A DNA stretch of 64,000 bases from Neorhizobium sp. JUb45 (GTDB lineage: Bacteria > Pseudomonadota > Alphaproteobacteria > Rhizobiales > Rhizobiaceae): NCBI RefSeq assembly GCF_004343585.1, contig NZ_SLYW01000014.1:17595-81594 (forward strand), written 5' to 3'. The notes beneath the pieces were generated by a model. It saw only the letters and a program-made list of their open reading frames with translations, was not told the DNA's origin and searched no databases. Below, piece by piece: positions 17,775 to 25,483 of this stretch (the stretch's first letter is position 1; every line of letters begins with the position of its first letter). Position numbers and translations under genes: made by a program.

Positions 17775-19285
17775 GCGAAAATCCCATGGCAGAACCAGCG
17801 ATGATCGCCGGTTTCGGGATCGACGCCATCGCCGGAGCGGAACACCCAGAGGCGTTCGCCGCTCTCGTCCTCGATGACGAAATAATCGCGCACCGCCTCC
17901 ATTTCGCTGTCACGCTGCCACCACTCGCCAAAAATCCGTTCAGGGCCGTCGGCGCGTATCACCTTGCGGCGTTTGCCACGCCAGGTGATGGAGGCAGGCG
18001 GATAGTCAGGCATCAGCGCGATGGCGGTGATCAGTTCCGGCCGCGGCAGTAACCGCACAGGCCGGCGCCAGTGTCCGACCCATGCGACTGCGATCGGATC
18101 GGCAACAGCACTGATGCGCTGGACGGAACGCTCGGGCACATCAGACGCCATGGGCGCGAGGCGATAGACCTTGTGGCCGCGGTTTCCATAGATATCGATC
18201 AGCGGCGAAACGTCAGTGACTTCCTCCTCCACCAGCGAAGACGATTTCTGCGTCTCTTCAAGCGGCTCGGCGATCACAGCAACCAGGGTCAGTTTCTCGA
18301 TGCCAAAGCCCGGCTCGATCTTTTCGGTCCGATCACGAAACAGCTTGGTCAACCAGGCGACATCACGGGCCGGCTTGACCGTGCCGGCACGGATCGCCTG
18401 CCGTGTGCCATCGACCTTATCGACGATCAGATCGGCACGACGCACACCCAGGCCTTTTTTCTGGAGCTCCTCGATCAGTTGGACGATCAACCGGCCGACA
18501 TATTTGTTGATGGTTTCGGCAGCACCGATGGGCTCGGCAAAGGACCGGGCGACCTCGATCAATTCGGCGGTTCGGATCGGATCGATCGGTTCGGACACAC
18601 GTCCAAATATCTGGTCGAGACGGCGGCCGATTTCCGGACCAAAGCGAAGGTTTAAAGGTGCGCGCGCGGTATTCGCCAGCTGGCCGATGGATTGAAAACC
18701 AAGCGTGTGGAGGTCGCTGACGATCTTGGGCGCAAGTCGCAGCAACGAGATCGGCAGTTTTTCAACAGCGCGGACGGTCTGACCGATCGGTACGATGACA
18801 GTTTCACGGCTGATGGCGCGGGCGCATGCGTGTGCCGCACCCCAGGTGTCGGCGACGGCGACCCGGGCCGTCAGCTTTCTTGCCAGGAACTGGTTGGCGA
18901 TCTTGGTCACCATCGGCAGTTCGCCACCCTGAAGGTGATCGGCGCCTTCGGTATCCATGACAATGCCGTCTACGCCGTCGACGGCAACGATCGGGGAATA
19001 GAGCGTCAGCGCCCAAAGCGTGATCCGCTCCAGTGCCGCGGCGTCCGTCTTGAGGTCTGCGTCCACCAGCATCAGCCCGCGAAACAGCGCCTGCGCCTTT
19101 GCAGCCGGTATGCCGACACGCACGCCAGCCTTCTTCGCAGCCGCATCGGCGGCCGACACCCAGCGTTTCGAGCCGCTTTTGGCGATCACGGCGATAGCCT
19201 GTTCAGGCGGAATGGACGGATCGTCCCGGCGAATGCGATCGGTCGGCAGATCCGGCAGATAAATCGAGACGACCCTTGTCATCAC
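17771..19285 (-). CDS. imuB: ImuB, inactive Y-family polymerase-like mutasome protein
   Basis: Y-family DNA polymerase homologue, 504 residues, that acts as the hub of the ImuA-ImuB-DnaE2 translesion complex. The N-terminus (VVSIYLPDLPTDRIRR) shows the ImuB-type replacement of the catalytic acidic motif found in active DinB/UmuC enzymes, so it is presumed non-catalytic. The middle holds a helix-hairpin-helix-like segment (LHTLGFQSIGQLAN). The gene overlaps the 3' end of imuA by 83 nt in another frame and overlaps dnaE2 by 4 nt; the conserved N-terminus justifies the start despite that long overlap. Confidence 0.93.
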   Translation of the reverse strand: MMTRVVSIYLPDLPTDRIRRDDPSIPPEQAIAVIAKSGSKRWVSAADAAAKKAGVRVGIPAAKAQALFRGLMLVDADLKTDAAALERITLWALTLYSPIVAVDGVDGIVMDTEGADHLQGGELPMVTKIANQFLARKLTARVAVADTWGAAHACARAISRETVIVPIGQTVRAVEKLPISLLRLAPKIVSDLHTLGFQSIGQLANTARAPLNLRFGPEIGRRLDQIFGRVSEPIDPIRTAELIEVARSFAEPIGAAETINKYVGRLIVQLIEELQKKGLGVRRADLIVDKVDGTRQAIRAGTVKPARDVAWLTKLFRDRTEKIEPGFGIEKLTLVAVIAEPLEETQKSSSLVEEEVTDVSPLIDIYGNRGHKVYRLAPMASDVPERSVQRISAVADPIAVAWVGHWRRPVRLLPRPELITAIALMPDYPPASITWRGKRRKVIRADGPERIFGEWWQRDSEMEAVRDYFVIEDESGERLWVFRSGDGVDPETGDHRWFCHGIFA

Positions 19286-19979
19286 ACGCCCTCACGAGAA
19301 ACTCAGCACACCCACCCGCTTTCACGCGCATCAACTCCACAAACCATCTTGGCCGCCCCACCCCCGGAACCGGCAAATCCTCCGACGGCATGACGCTCAC
19401 CCGCCACCGTGTGGTCGAGGCCGTCGGCTGTCCGAAGTCATTGGCTTCCGTTTGCCGCCTCCAGCGGCGCACGGCCAATGCCATCGTCCCGGTGCGCTCG
19501 GCGGCCAGCTGAAGCCGGCGCGAACCGACCATCGGCAGGCGGACAAGCTCGCCGACGACCGCACCAAGACCGCCGAAGGACAGCCCCTCCTCCATGTTGG
19601 CGAGCACATCCTCGTCCTTGTCGGATTCCACAAAAATCACCCGATCGGAATTGAGACCGACCTGCGCCAGTGCCGGGAAAAACAGATCCGGCCGCGTCAG
19701 GCACCAGACGATCGGTCCCTTGGTTCTGGCTGCGATGCCAGCTGCAAAGAGGGCCGCAGCGGCACCATCGACCGTGCCTGCTCCGCCACCGGCAAACTCG
19801 TGCAGGGCGCCATAGCTGAGCCCACCGCCGGGTAGAGCTGCATCCATCTCCGGCACGCCGAAGGCCAGGCAGCCGGCCTTCTTCACCGTGCTGGTTTCGA
19901 GCGAAGCGATCCGCTCGCGCAGATCAGAGATCACATCTGAAACACCCTCTGACGTCCTTGGGGCGCGGGCAGCAGTCAT
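19203..19979 (-). CDS. imuA: ImuA, RecA-like mutasome protein
   Basis: First gene of the imuA-imuB-dnaE2 SOS mutagenesis operon, 258 residues. A coiled N-terminal stretch (VISDLRERIASLE) leads into a RecA-like fold. The segment FGVPEMDAALPGGGLSYGAL matches the start of the ImuA/SulA-like domain, but a classical P-loop is not kept. The family is thought to modulate RecA and bind ImuB. A LexA box sits 71-85 nt upstream of the ATG. The C-terminus runs 83 nt into imuB. Confidence 0.9.
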   Translation of the reverse strand: MTAARAPRTSEGVSDVISDLRERIASLETSTVKKAGCLAFGVPEMDAALPGGGLSYGALHEFAGGGAGTVDGAAAALFAAGIAARTKGPIVWCLTRPDLFFPALAQVGLNSDRVIFVESDKDEDVLANMEEGLSFGGLGAVVGELVRLPMVGSRRLQLAAERTGTMALAVRRWRRQTEANDFGQPTASTTRWRVSVMPSEDLPVPGVGRPRWFVELMRVKAGGCAEFLVRACDDKGRLDLSAGSADRSHSPGRSVHSA

Positions 19980-20049
19980 CGTTCACGGCTCCCTTCAGGA
20001 ACGTGTTGGCAGAGTTTCGGGCCAGCATCATGCTGGACAAAATGCGGAT

Positions 20050-20064
20050 GTTCTGTTTCTGTTC
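20050..20064. promoter_or_regulatory. LexA (SOS) box
   Basis: GTTC-TGTTTCT-GTTC is an exact match to the alphaproteobacterial SOS box GTTC-N7-GTTC. It lies 71-85 nt upstream of the imuA start, the expected position for LexA repression of the mutasome operon. It is also about 190 nt upstream of the divergent ligase gene, so control of that gene is possible but less certain. Confidence 0.82.
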
Positions 20065-20256
20065 CGACTGAAACAAAGAGTCAAGCAACCAGAAGGTTGG
20101 GAATATTATCCTGAACATTAGAAATCCCGTGGATTCAGGGAGGTAGCGCTGCAAAATTTTTTTTTTGCTCTGCCCGTTTGGTCGAGCGGCGTGAATAGCG
20201 GGGACAAGTCCTGGATCGTCACAATCTCCTTAAGGTTTTTTTGTTGAACTGTCGGA

Positions 20257-21309
20257 ATGACGAAGACCCCGAGATCAAAGCCGCTCCTTCGTGATACCGA
20301 GGCCCCGCTCCGCTCGCGGCCGCGCAAGAAGCGCAATCCGTCAGAGCCACAGCTTCCATTCGATCCCATCCCCGACCGCGTCGAGCCGGCATTGGCGCAG
20401 CTCAAAGCAAAGCCGCCACAAGGATCCGAATGGTCCTGGGAGGTGAAATGGGATGGATACCGGCTTGCCGTGCATATCGAGCCGCAAGGCGTGCGGATCC
20501 TCACCCGTGGCGGCCATGACTGGACCGATCGCTTTCCAGCGATCGAGCAGGCGGCCCGGGCGCTCGGGCCGGCGACCATGATCATCGACGGAGAGGCTGT
20601 AGTTCTGGACGCAGAGGGCCGATCGGATTTCGGGCTGCTGCAGCAATCGCTCGGAGCATCGGGAAAGAGGGCTGGCAACCAGGCCTCCGATGCCATCCTC
20701 TATGCCTTTGACCTGCTTTATCTCGATGGCCATGATTTGCGCGGAGTCGAATATCGATCGCGCCGGCATTTGCTCGAAGACACGGTGAAGGATCAGGACG
20801 GCGCCATCCGGCTTTCCGAAACACTCGATGCTGATCCAGCCGTCCTACTGGAACATGCCTGCCGCCTAGGACTGGAAGGCATCGTCGGCAAGCATCGTGA
20901 CCAGCCATACCGGTCAGGCCGCACCGGCGATTGGGTAAAGGTGAAGTGCGTCGAGAGCGAAGCCTTCTTCATCGTCGGCTATGAGCCGTCGGCAGCGTCG
21001 CCGGCCGGCTTCGGTTCGCTGGTTCTGGGCGCCTACCGCGATGGTGAGATCGTCGATGTCGGCAGCGTTGGGACTGGCTTTAGGGAAGCCGAGGCCATCA
21101 AGCTCCGCAAGATGCTCGAAAAGCTACGGTGGAAGCAGAAGCAGCCGCCAGTGCCCGATACCGAAAAAGCCGACGTCGTCTGGGTGCATCCGACGCTGAT
21201 CGCCGAGATCGAGTTCCGTGCCTGGACGGCCGACGGCAAGCTTCGCCACGCGGCCTACAAGGGGTTGCGTGAACGGCAGGACAATGCCGACGTGTTTCAG
21301 CTCGACTAG
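20257..21309 (+). CDS. ATP-dependent DNA ligase, stand-alone LigD-ligase-domain type
   Basis: ATP-dependent ligase of the bacterial NHEJ/LigC-like class, 350 residues, without attached primase or nuclease domains. The adenylation motif EVKWDGYR places the nucleophilic lysine at K64. Motif III (IDGEAVVLD), motif IV (LEGIVGKH) and motif V (WVKVKC) follow, then a C-terminal OB fold. About 40 Arg/Lys-rich residues precede the core. It is divergent from imuA, and SRAP follows 58 nt after its stop. No Ku gene is present in this window. The ribosome site is weak. Confidence 0.88.
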   Translation: MTKTPRSKPLLRDTEAPLRSRPRKKRNPSEPQLPFDPIPDRVEPALAQLKAKPPQGSEWSWEVKWDGYRLAVHIEPQGVRILTRGGHDWTDRFPAIEQAARALGPATMIIDGEAVVLDAEGRSDFGLLQQSLGASGKRAGNQASDAILYAFDLLYLDGHDLRGVEYRSRRHLLEDTVKDQDGAIRLSETLDADPAVLLEHACRLGLEGIVGKHRDQPYRSGRTGDWVKVKCVESEAFFIVGYEPSAASPAGFGSLVLGAYRDGEIVDVGSVGTGFREAEAIKLRKMLEKLRWKQKQPPVPDTEKADVVWVHPTLIAEIEFRAWTADGKLRHAAYKGLRERQDNADVFQLD

Positions 21310-21367
21310 CGGAGCGCCATCGATGCGCTAAACTGCCCTCCATGGTCGAGCGGAGGATTAGCCTGGA

Positions 21368-22141
21368 ATGTGCAACCTTTATCGGATGGAAGACAAGGAC
21401 TGGGTCTCGAGATGGGCTCAGGACGCCGAGAGCTTGATCAACCTCATGCCCGCCTATCAGATGAATCCCGATCAGATGGGGCCGATCGTTCGCAACACGA
21501 ATGACGGACGCAAGCAGCTCGTCCATGCGCGCTGGGGCCTGCCCTCGCCAATCTTCGTCCAGAAGAAGGCGGCCGAGGCCCGCGCGGCAAAGCTCAAAGC
21601 GAAGGGCAAGCCAGTCGATATGGATGAACTGATCAGGATTGAACCGGATCGCGGCGTCACCAATGTCCGCAAGCTCACCCTGCCTCACTGGAAACGCTGG
21701 TTTGGTGTCGAACATCGCTGCATCGTGCCGGTCACAAGTTTTGCCGAACCGGATCCCGTAAGCCAGGCGCCGGGCGGCAAGGTTCCGAATGCCTGGTTCG
21801 CACGCGACGAGGCGAAATCTCTGATATTCTTTGCCGGCATTCACGTGCCGCAATGGAAGAGCGTCCGGAAGGTGAAGGACGGCCTGACCACGGACGACCT
21901 CTATGGCTTCCTGACCACCGATCCAAACGGTCTGGTTGCCCCGATCCACGAGAAGGCGATGCCGGTCCTGCTGCTGACCCAAGAGGAGACAAAGGTTTGG
22001 ATGGAGGCGCCGTGGGATGAGGCCAAGGATTTGGCCCGACCCTTGCCGGATGATGCGCTGATCATCGCGTCGCGGGAGCCCTATGGTTCCTCGATCGTCA
22101 CGAAGGAGGGCGACCCCCTCGCGCAGGGCAGTTTGCTCTAG
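21368..22141 (+). CDS. SOS response-associated peptidase family protein (SRAP, YedK/HMCES-like)
   Basis: SRAP-domain protein, 257 residues, that forms covalent DNA-protein crosslinks at abasic sites in single-stranded DNA. The invariant Cys2 follows the initiator Met (MCNLYRM). A Glu at about 127 (SFAEPD) and a His at about 194 (IHEKAMPVLL) match the catalytic trio of YedK. The SFAEPD segment replaces the commoner GFYEW, so this is a divergent rhizobial-type paralogue. It lies directly after the ligase gene, within a DNA-damage gene island. Confidence 0.87.
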   Translation: MCNLYRMEDKDWVSRWAQDAESLINLMPAYQMNPDQMGPIVRNTNDGRKQLVHARWGLPSPIFVQKKAAEARAAKLKAKGKPVDMDELIRIEPDRGVTNVRKLTLPHWKRWFGVEHRCIVPVTSFAEPDPVSQAPGGKVPNAWFARDEAKSLIFFAGIHVPQWKSVRKVKDGLTTDDLYGFLTTDPNGLVAPIHEKAMPVLLLTQEETKVWMEAPWDEAKDLARPLPDDALIIASREPYGSSIVTKEGDPLAQGSLL

Positions 22142-22180
22142 CACCCGAGGTGGAAGCCGCCTGATTTCGTCCCCAGAAAC

Positions 22181-22340
22181 GAAAAAGCCTGCCGCGGGAG
22201 GAGGTGCGGCAGGCTTTTCGAAAGAGTTGAACAAACGGCTGGGAGGAGGGTGCCGCTGTCCCGTCAGACGCCCCTTGGGAGGAGGAGTGGGTCGTCTGAA
22301 ATCGAAGCTCTGCGGGAGGAGGTGCATCGCTTCAATGAAA
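22181..22340 (-). ncRNA. Cuckoo/alpha-r14-like sRNA array: four hairpins with CCUCCUCCC loops
   Basis: Read on the minus strand, the region contains four copies of CCTCCTCCC (complements at 22196-22204, 22241-22249, 22277-22285 and 22314-22322). Each is displayed in the loop of its own hairpin (22183-22218, 22234-22257, 22265-22298, 22304-22333). The last hairpin has a 13-bp perfect stem followed by a T-run, a Rho-independent terminator. The motif is an anti-Shine-Dalgarno sequence known from cuckoo RNAs, Rhodobacter CcsR1-4 and rhizobial alpha-r14 RNAs. It lies downstream of a DUF1127 gene, as in Rhodobacter. It may be processed into several sRNAs. Confidence 0.82.
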
Positions 22341-22466
22341 CCAAGATACTCATTTCCTCCGCACATTAAATAGACTTTGATGCAGCGCAGCCATGCACAA
22401 ATGCACGACCTCAAACTGATCTCAAGAATGTCCAGCTTAGCGCCTCGCGGCAGGCTAGAAACGCAA

Positions 22467-22489
22467 ACGCCCGCATCATCAGCGGGCGT
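22467..22489 (-). terminator. Terminator-like hairpin between DUF1127 gene and RNA array
   Basis: ACGCCCGC and GCGGGCGT form an 8-bp GC-rich stem with a 7-nt loop, followed on the minus strand by TTTGCGTTT. It sits after the DUF1127 stop and before the hairpin array. Partial read-through would link the two, as reported for the Rhodobacter ccaF1-ccsR locus. Confidence 0.6.
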
Positions 22490-22522
22490 ATTGTCATTCA
22501 GGTTGGCTTGGGAGCAGGCCGC

Positions 22523-22669
22523 TTAGCGAGCGACCGACTGGCGAGCAACACTGTGGATGTCGGCACGATTGATACCGAGGTCCTGCAGTTCGCGCGAGCT
22601 CATCCGGCCGAGTTCGGTAACGGTCTGACGATACTTGCGCCAGTTATTGAAAGAGCGTGCTACGTTCAT
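22523..22669 (-). CDS. DUF1127 (YjiS-like) small protein
   Basis: Small basic protein of 48 residues. The core RSFNNWRKYRQTVTELGRMS, followed by RELQDLGINRADI, is the DUF1127 signature. The ATG at 22669 has AAGGGG upstream. In Rhodobacter the DUF1127 protein CcaF1 is an RNA-binding protein that affects maturation of the adjacent CCUCCUCCC RNAs, and the same arrangement is seen here. The upstream element at 22743-22771 could be its promoter. Function in this organism is inferred only from that synteny. Confidence 0.88.
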   Translation of the reverse strand: MNVARSFNNWRKYRQTVTELGRMSSRELQDLGINRADIHSVARQSVAR

Positions 22670-22742
22670 GATGATCCCCTTCCGTGAGGTCTCTTGACGC
22701 CAGCAACCTTGCTTCGGTTCCAACGTCGTTTCGATGACTGGA

Positions 22743-22771
22743 ATATAGACCCTTGCCCACCCGTCGATAAG
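22743..22771 (-). promoter_or_regulatory. Candidate promoter of the DUF1127 gene
   Basis: On the minus strand CTTATC (complement of 22766-22771) is followed after 17 nt by CTATAT (complement of 22743-22748). The spacing and the -10 match rhizobial housekeeping and heat-shock-type promoters. A start near 22735 would give a leader of about 65 nt. Confidence 0.5.
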
Positions 22772-22838
22772 GCACAAGGTCTCAGGCCGGCCATGCGCTC
22801 AAAGCATAGGTTCAATCAGATCTAAGCTAAAGAGGCTA

Positions 22839-23819
22839 TCAGGCCCGGAACCGGTCGAAGGCGGTGAGGCGTTTAGTCGGTGGATCGGCGTCTGGATAGC
22901 GGTAGATTTCGGCCCTGAGATAGCGGAGCTCATCCTCGAGCGCTTCTTCACCAACCTCGATCCACCAAGACTTGGGTCGGCCGTCGCTTCCGTCGGACCA
23001 GCGATAGCCTCGCGCCTTCAGATGATCCTTCATGTCGAAGGGACTGTTTTCCGCAAAGATTCGGACACGCGATCTCTGGCTTGCTTCATAGAGTTCGGCG
23101 AAAGCTGTGGAAGCAGAGCCGTCCACCTTACGAGCCAGGACCTCCAGAAGTGCGAAACAATCATCGACAGCGCGATGACCATCATGGAAGTAGCCCGCCT
23201 GCCCGATCAGGTATCCGAGCTTCGTGCCCTCATATCCCCGCGACGACCAGTCGATCTCAGAGTTAGAGCAAGCCCAGGCCTTGCCAGAAAACAGATGAGA
23301 AAATGCCTCACAGAATGGCCGGTCGAAACCCGCATTGTGGGCAATCAGCAGATCGGCAGGTTCGATCAGTGCCTGCAACGCAGCCGTATCGATCGACTGC
23401 CCGACCACCATGTCGCCGGTTATGCCGGTGAGCCTGGTAATTTCGGAAGGAATGGAAATGCTGGGCTGCTGAAGTCCACCATAGATGCCGGTCACGTCAC
23501 CGATACGTCCTGTCGCATCGAAGCTGAAAGCGACCACGCCAATCTCGATGATCTCATCCTTGCGCGCATTGAGGCCGGTGGTCTCGGTGTCGAGCACAAT
23601 ACCTTTGAGGGGATACTCCGGACGCGGGTTCGGCGCGACTGCTGGCGGCACCATTTTCGTAAGGATGCGGTAGCGGCCCGTCTCAGCGAGATGCCGGACC
23701 ATGTCCTCTTCACTCATGGGGACGGCAGGCTGTTCGGGCTTGGCTAATCTGGAGGCGGCACGCGTGACCAAATCGTCGCGCGGACCCTGCTCCGGAAACA
23801 TGTCAAACTGTTGCGCCAT
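22839..23819 (-). CDS. 3'-5' exonuclease, DnaQ-like (DEDDh)
   Basis: Ribonuclease-H-like exonuclease, about 326 residues. The DEDDh residues are visible: D and E in VLDTETTGL, D in LIAHNAGFDRPFCEA, and H-x4-D in HRAVDDCF. The N-terminal 70 residues and C-terminal 100 residues (ending in an Arg-rich AFDRFRA) fall outside the core and match no domain I recognise. It may serve as a proofreading or repair nuclease; the location at the end of a DNA-damage island fits. The ATG at 23819 is preferred to a TTG at 23831; neither has a good ribosome site. Confidence 0.8.
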   Translation of the reverse strand: MAQQFDMFPEQGPRDDLVTRAASRLAKPEQPAVPMSEEDMVRHLAETGRYRILTKMVPPAVAPNPRPEYPLKGIVLDTETTGLNARKDEIIEIGVVAFSFDATGRIGDVTGIYGGLQQPSISIPSEITRLTGITGDMVVGQSIDTAALQALIEPADLLIAHNAGFDRPFCEAFSHLFSGKAWACSNSEIDWSSRGYEGTKLGYLIGQAGYFHDGHRAVDDCFALLEVLARKVDGSASTAFAELYEASQRSRVRIFAENSPFDMKDHLKARGYRWSDGSDGRPKSWWIEVGEEALEDELRYLRAEIYRYPDADPPTKRLTAFDRFRA

Positions 23820-24246
23820 TCCTGTTGTCAAAGCCTCACCGCCAATTCTCTTACTTCAAAACACGGCACAATCGGCAGATCAACCTTGTTGGCGGAGGTG
23901 CGATTTCAGCCAATCTGTCGAGCAAGGTTTACGGTCGCGCAGTTTCACGCAGTGACAGCTCTTGGGTCGTTGCGCAGAAACGTCCCCAAACAGGAAAGGG
24001 CATACCAGCTGTAGCGGGAACCGCGAAAGCCGTTCGCCTCCCGTAAGACCGGTCTAAAGGGTTGCCGCAGGAGGGTCAGCACAGCGACGGCAACGCCGGG
24101 ATCCGGGATCGACAGCCCCCGGCGCGCGGGGCCGCTACTCACATCCCAGAGCGCCGCATTAGCTCCATGATCAGAATTGGCGGCAAAGAGGTCCCAAGCC
24201 CTGCGCGATGAAACAGATTTGCAGCATCCACAGGCACTTGGCCTTA
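23820..24246. other. Intergenic region without recognised content
   Basis: About 430 nt. Several short frames are open on both strands, but none has a ribosome site together with a recognisable protein, and I see no strong hairpin or repeat. It could contain the exonuclease promoter. Confidence 0.3.
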
Positions 24247-25014
24247 TCAGTGGAGGATAACGGCCTCGACTCCGATCGGAAGGCCAATCCTGAAGAATTT
24301 ATCGAACAATACCGTCTTGCGAAATTGCCTGTCCATCACCGACATGGCTGGCACGTTCTGCGGCGAGTTCTCCAGTATGCCGAGCCAGGTCAGCGGGCGA
24401 ACGAGATTATGGGCGATGAACCAGCCTGCCTCGTGTCGGGGGCCGAGCGGTCCCCTCGCCGGGAAAAGCTCCACCGGGACTGCCCATTCGGTAAAGTCGC
24501 CAAGCGTCACCCAGTCGCCCAACCGGGTCGAGACGACGCCCAGCATATGCCTAAGATCCCAGAACAGGGCGGCGGCTTCGGGGGATAGACTCTCCTGCAG
24601 CGGAGCGGCCAGCATCCATTCCGCGAGAACTGCCTGAAGCTCCCCGTGATTGCCGAGGATCGAACTGCCGCGCTTCGTGAGCACGGCCCTACCCTTGTAG
24701 TGGCGGATAATACGAAGGTCCTGCAGCGCCCAATGCAGGATGGAGAGCGGAGGAAAATCCGGTTCGTTGAGAACCTTGTTCACGGAATAGAGGATTTCCG
24801 GTTCATACCCGGGCCACTGAAATTCATGTGCGGCCCATTCGACACATTTCCTCTGAAAAGCGCCCAAGGATTGCGTCAACGGAATGCCGCCGTTTTGCTT
24901 GACATAGCGGAGAAGCTTCATGCCATTGGTGGCAAGTGGGCTAGCTGCCAGTTCATCCTGATGAAGAGCCGGAGACAAATACACAAAGCGGGAGAGCGTG
25001 GACGGGCGGAACAT
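24247..25014 (-). CDS. Hypothetical protein, 255 aa
   Basis: I cannot assign this protein. It is soluble, with no signal peptide or membrane segment. The sequence is rich in Trp and hydrophobic helices (WAAHEFQWPGYEPEIL; LSILHWALQDLRIIRHYKG). The segment VLTKRGSSIL resembles the end of a winged-helix-like fold, and a regular alternation of helices continues to the C-terminus. No ribosome site is evident at the first ATG; a start at Met32 (24921) is an alternative. It is flanked by about 430-470 nt of gene-free DNA on both sides, which suggests an isolated, possibly acquired gene. Confidence 0.55.
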   Translation of the reverse strand: MFRPSTLSRFVYLSPALHQDELAASPLATNGMKLLRYVKQNGGIPLTQSLGAFQRKCVEWAAHEFQWPGYEPEILYSVNKVLNEPDFPPLSILHWALQDLRIIRHYKGRAVLTKRGSSILGNHGELQAVLAEWMLAAPLQESLSPEAAALFWDLRHMLGVVSTRLGDWVTLGDFTEWAVPVELFPARGPLGPRHEAGWFIAHNLVRPLTWLGILENSPQNVPAMSVMDRQFRKTVLFDKFFRIGLPIGVEAVILH

Positions 25015-25483
25015 GGGAAAGGATAATGCCGGAATAATTTACCGCCGTCATCTGCCCCGATACGATTTGATTTCGAACCACTCGCCCCCTCAAACCCCAT
25101 GCCGCCTTGAAAGGAACCGAACCGGCTGCCTATCAAGTTTGCAGAAATTTCTTTGGTTTGACAAGACGTTGAAGATGTATCGGCAGCACTGGTGCACGGG
25201 CTTGCCTCGCTGTTTCGCGCCCAGTGCGGTTCTTAGGGGCACCCTTTCGCTCAATACCGAAGACAGCGGGCAAGACCGCAGTTCGCTCGATCAGGTCTTT
25301 GGACGCTTCCAGGTGCCTTGACAGCTACTACACACCCCGACAGCATCGTGACGTTTGTGCGTTTGGATATGCCGTCAGGGATCCCGTGCCCTTGTAAGCA
25401 TATTTAAAGGCAGAGATTTCACTTCGAGATAATGCAGTTTATTTATTCGATTACGGATCAGACAACAGGTGAATTAGGATTCA
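25015..25483. other. Intergenic region without recognised content
   Basis: About 470 nt between a minus-strand hypothetical gene and a plus-strand AraC gene. No supported gene, RNA or repeat is visible. The last 100 nt are AT-rich and probably carry the promoter of the AraC gene. Confidence 0.3.

Noticed and set aside
22196..22322. The four GGGAGGAGG copies as strong plus-strand ribosome binding sites
   Set aside because: None is followed by a sensible start codon and gene; each lies in a hairpin loop, and the terminator is oriented for the minus strand.
24998..25321. Plus-strand 107-residue frame between the unknown gene and araC
   Set aside because: No ribosome site, no recognisable domain, and composition unlike the surrounding genes.
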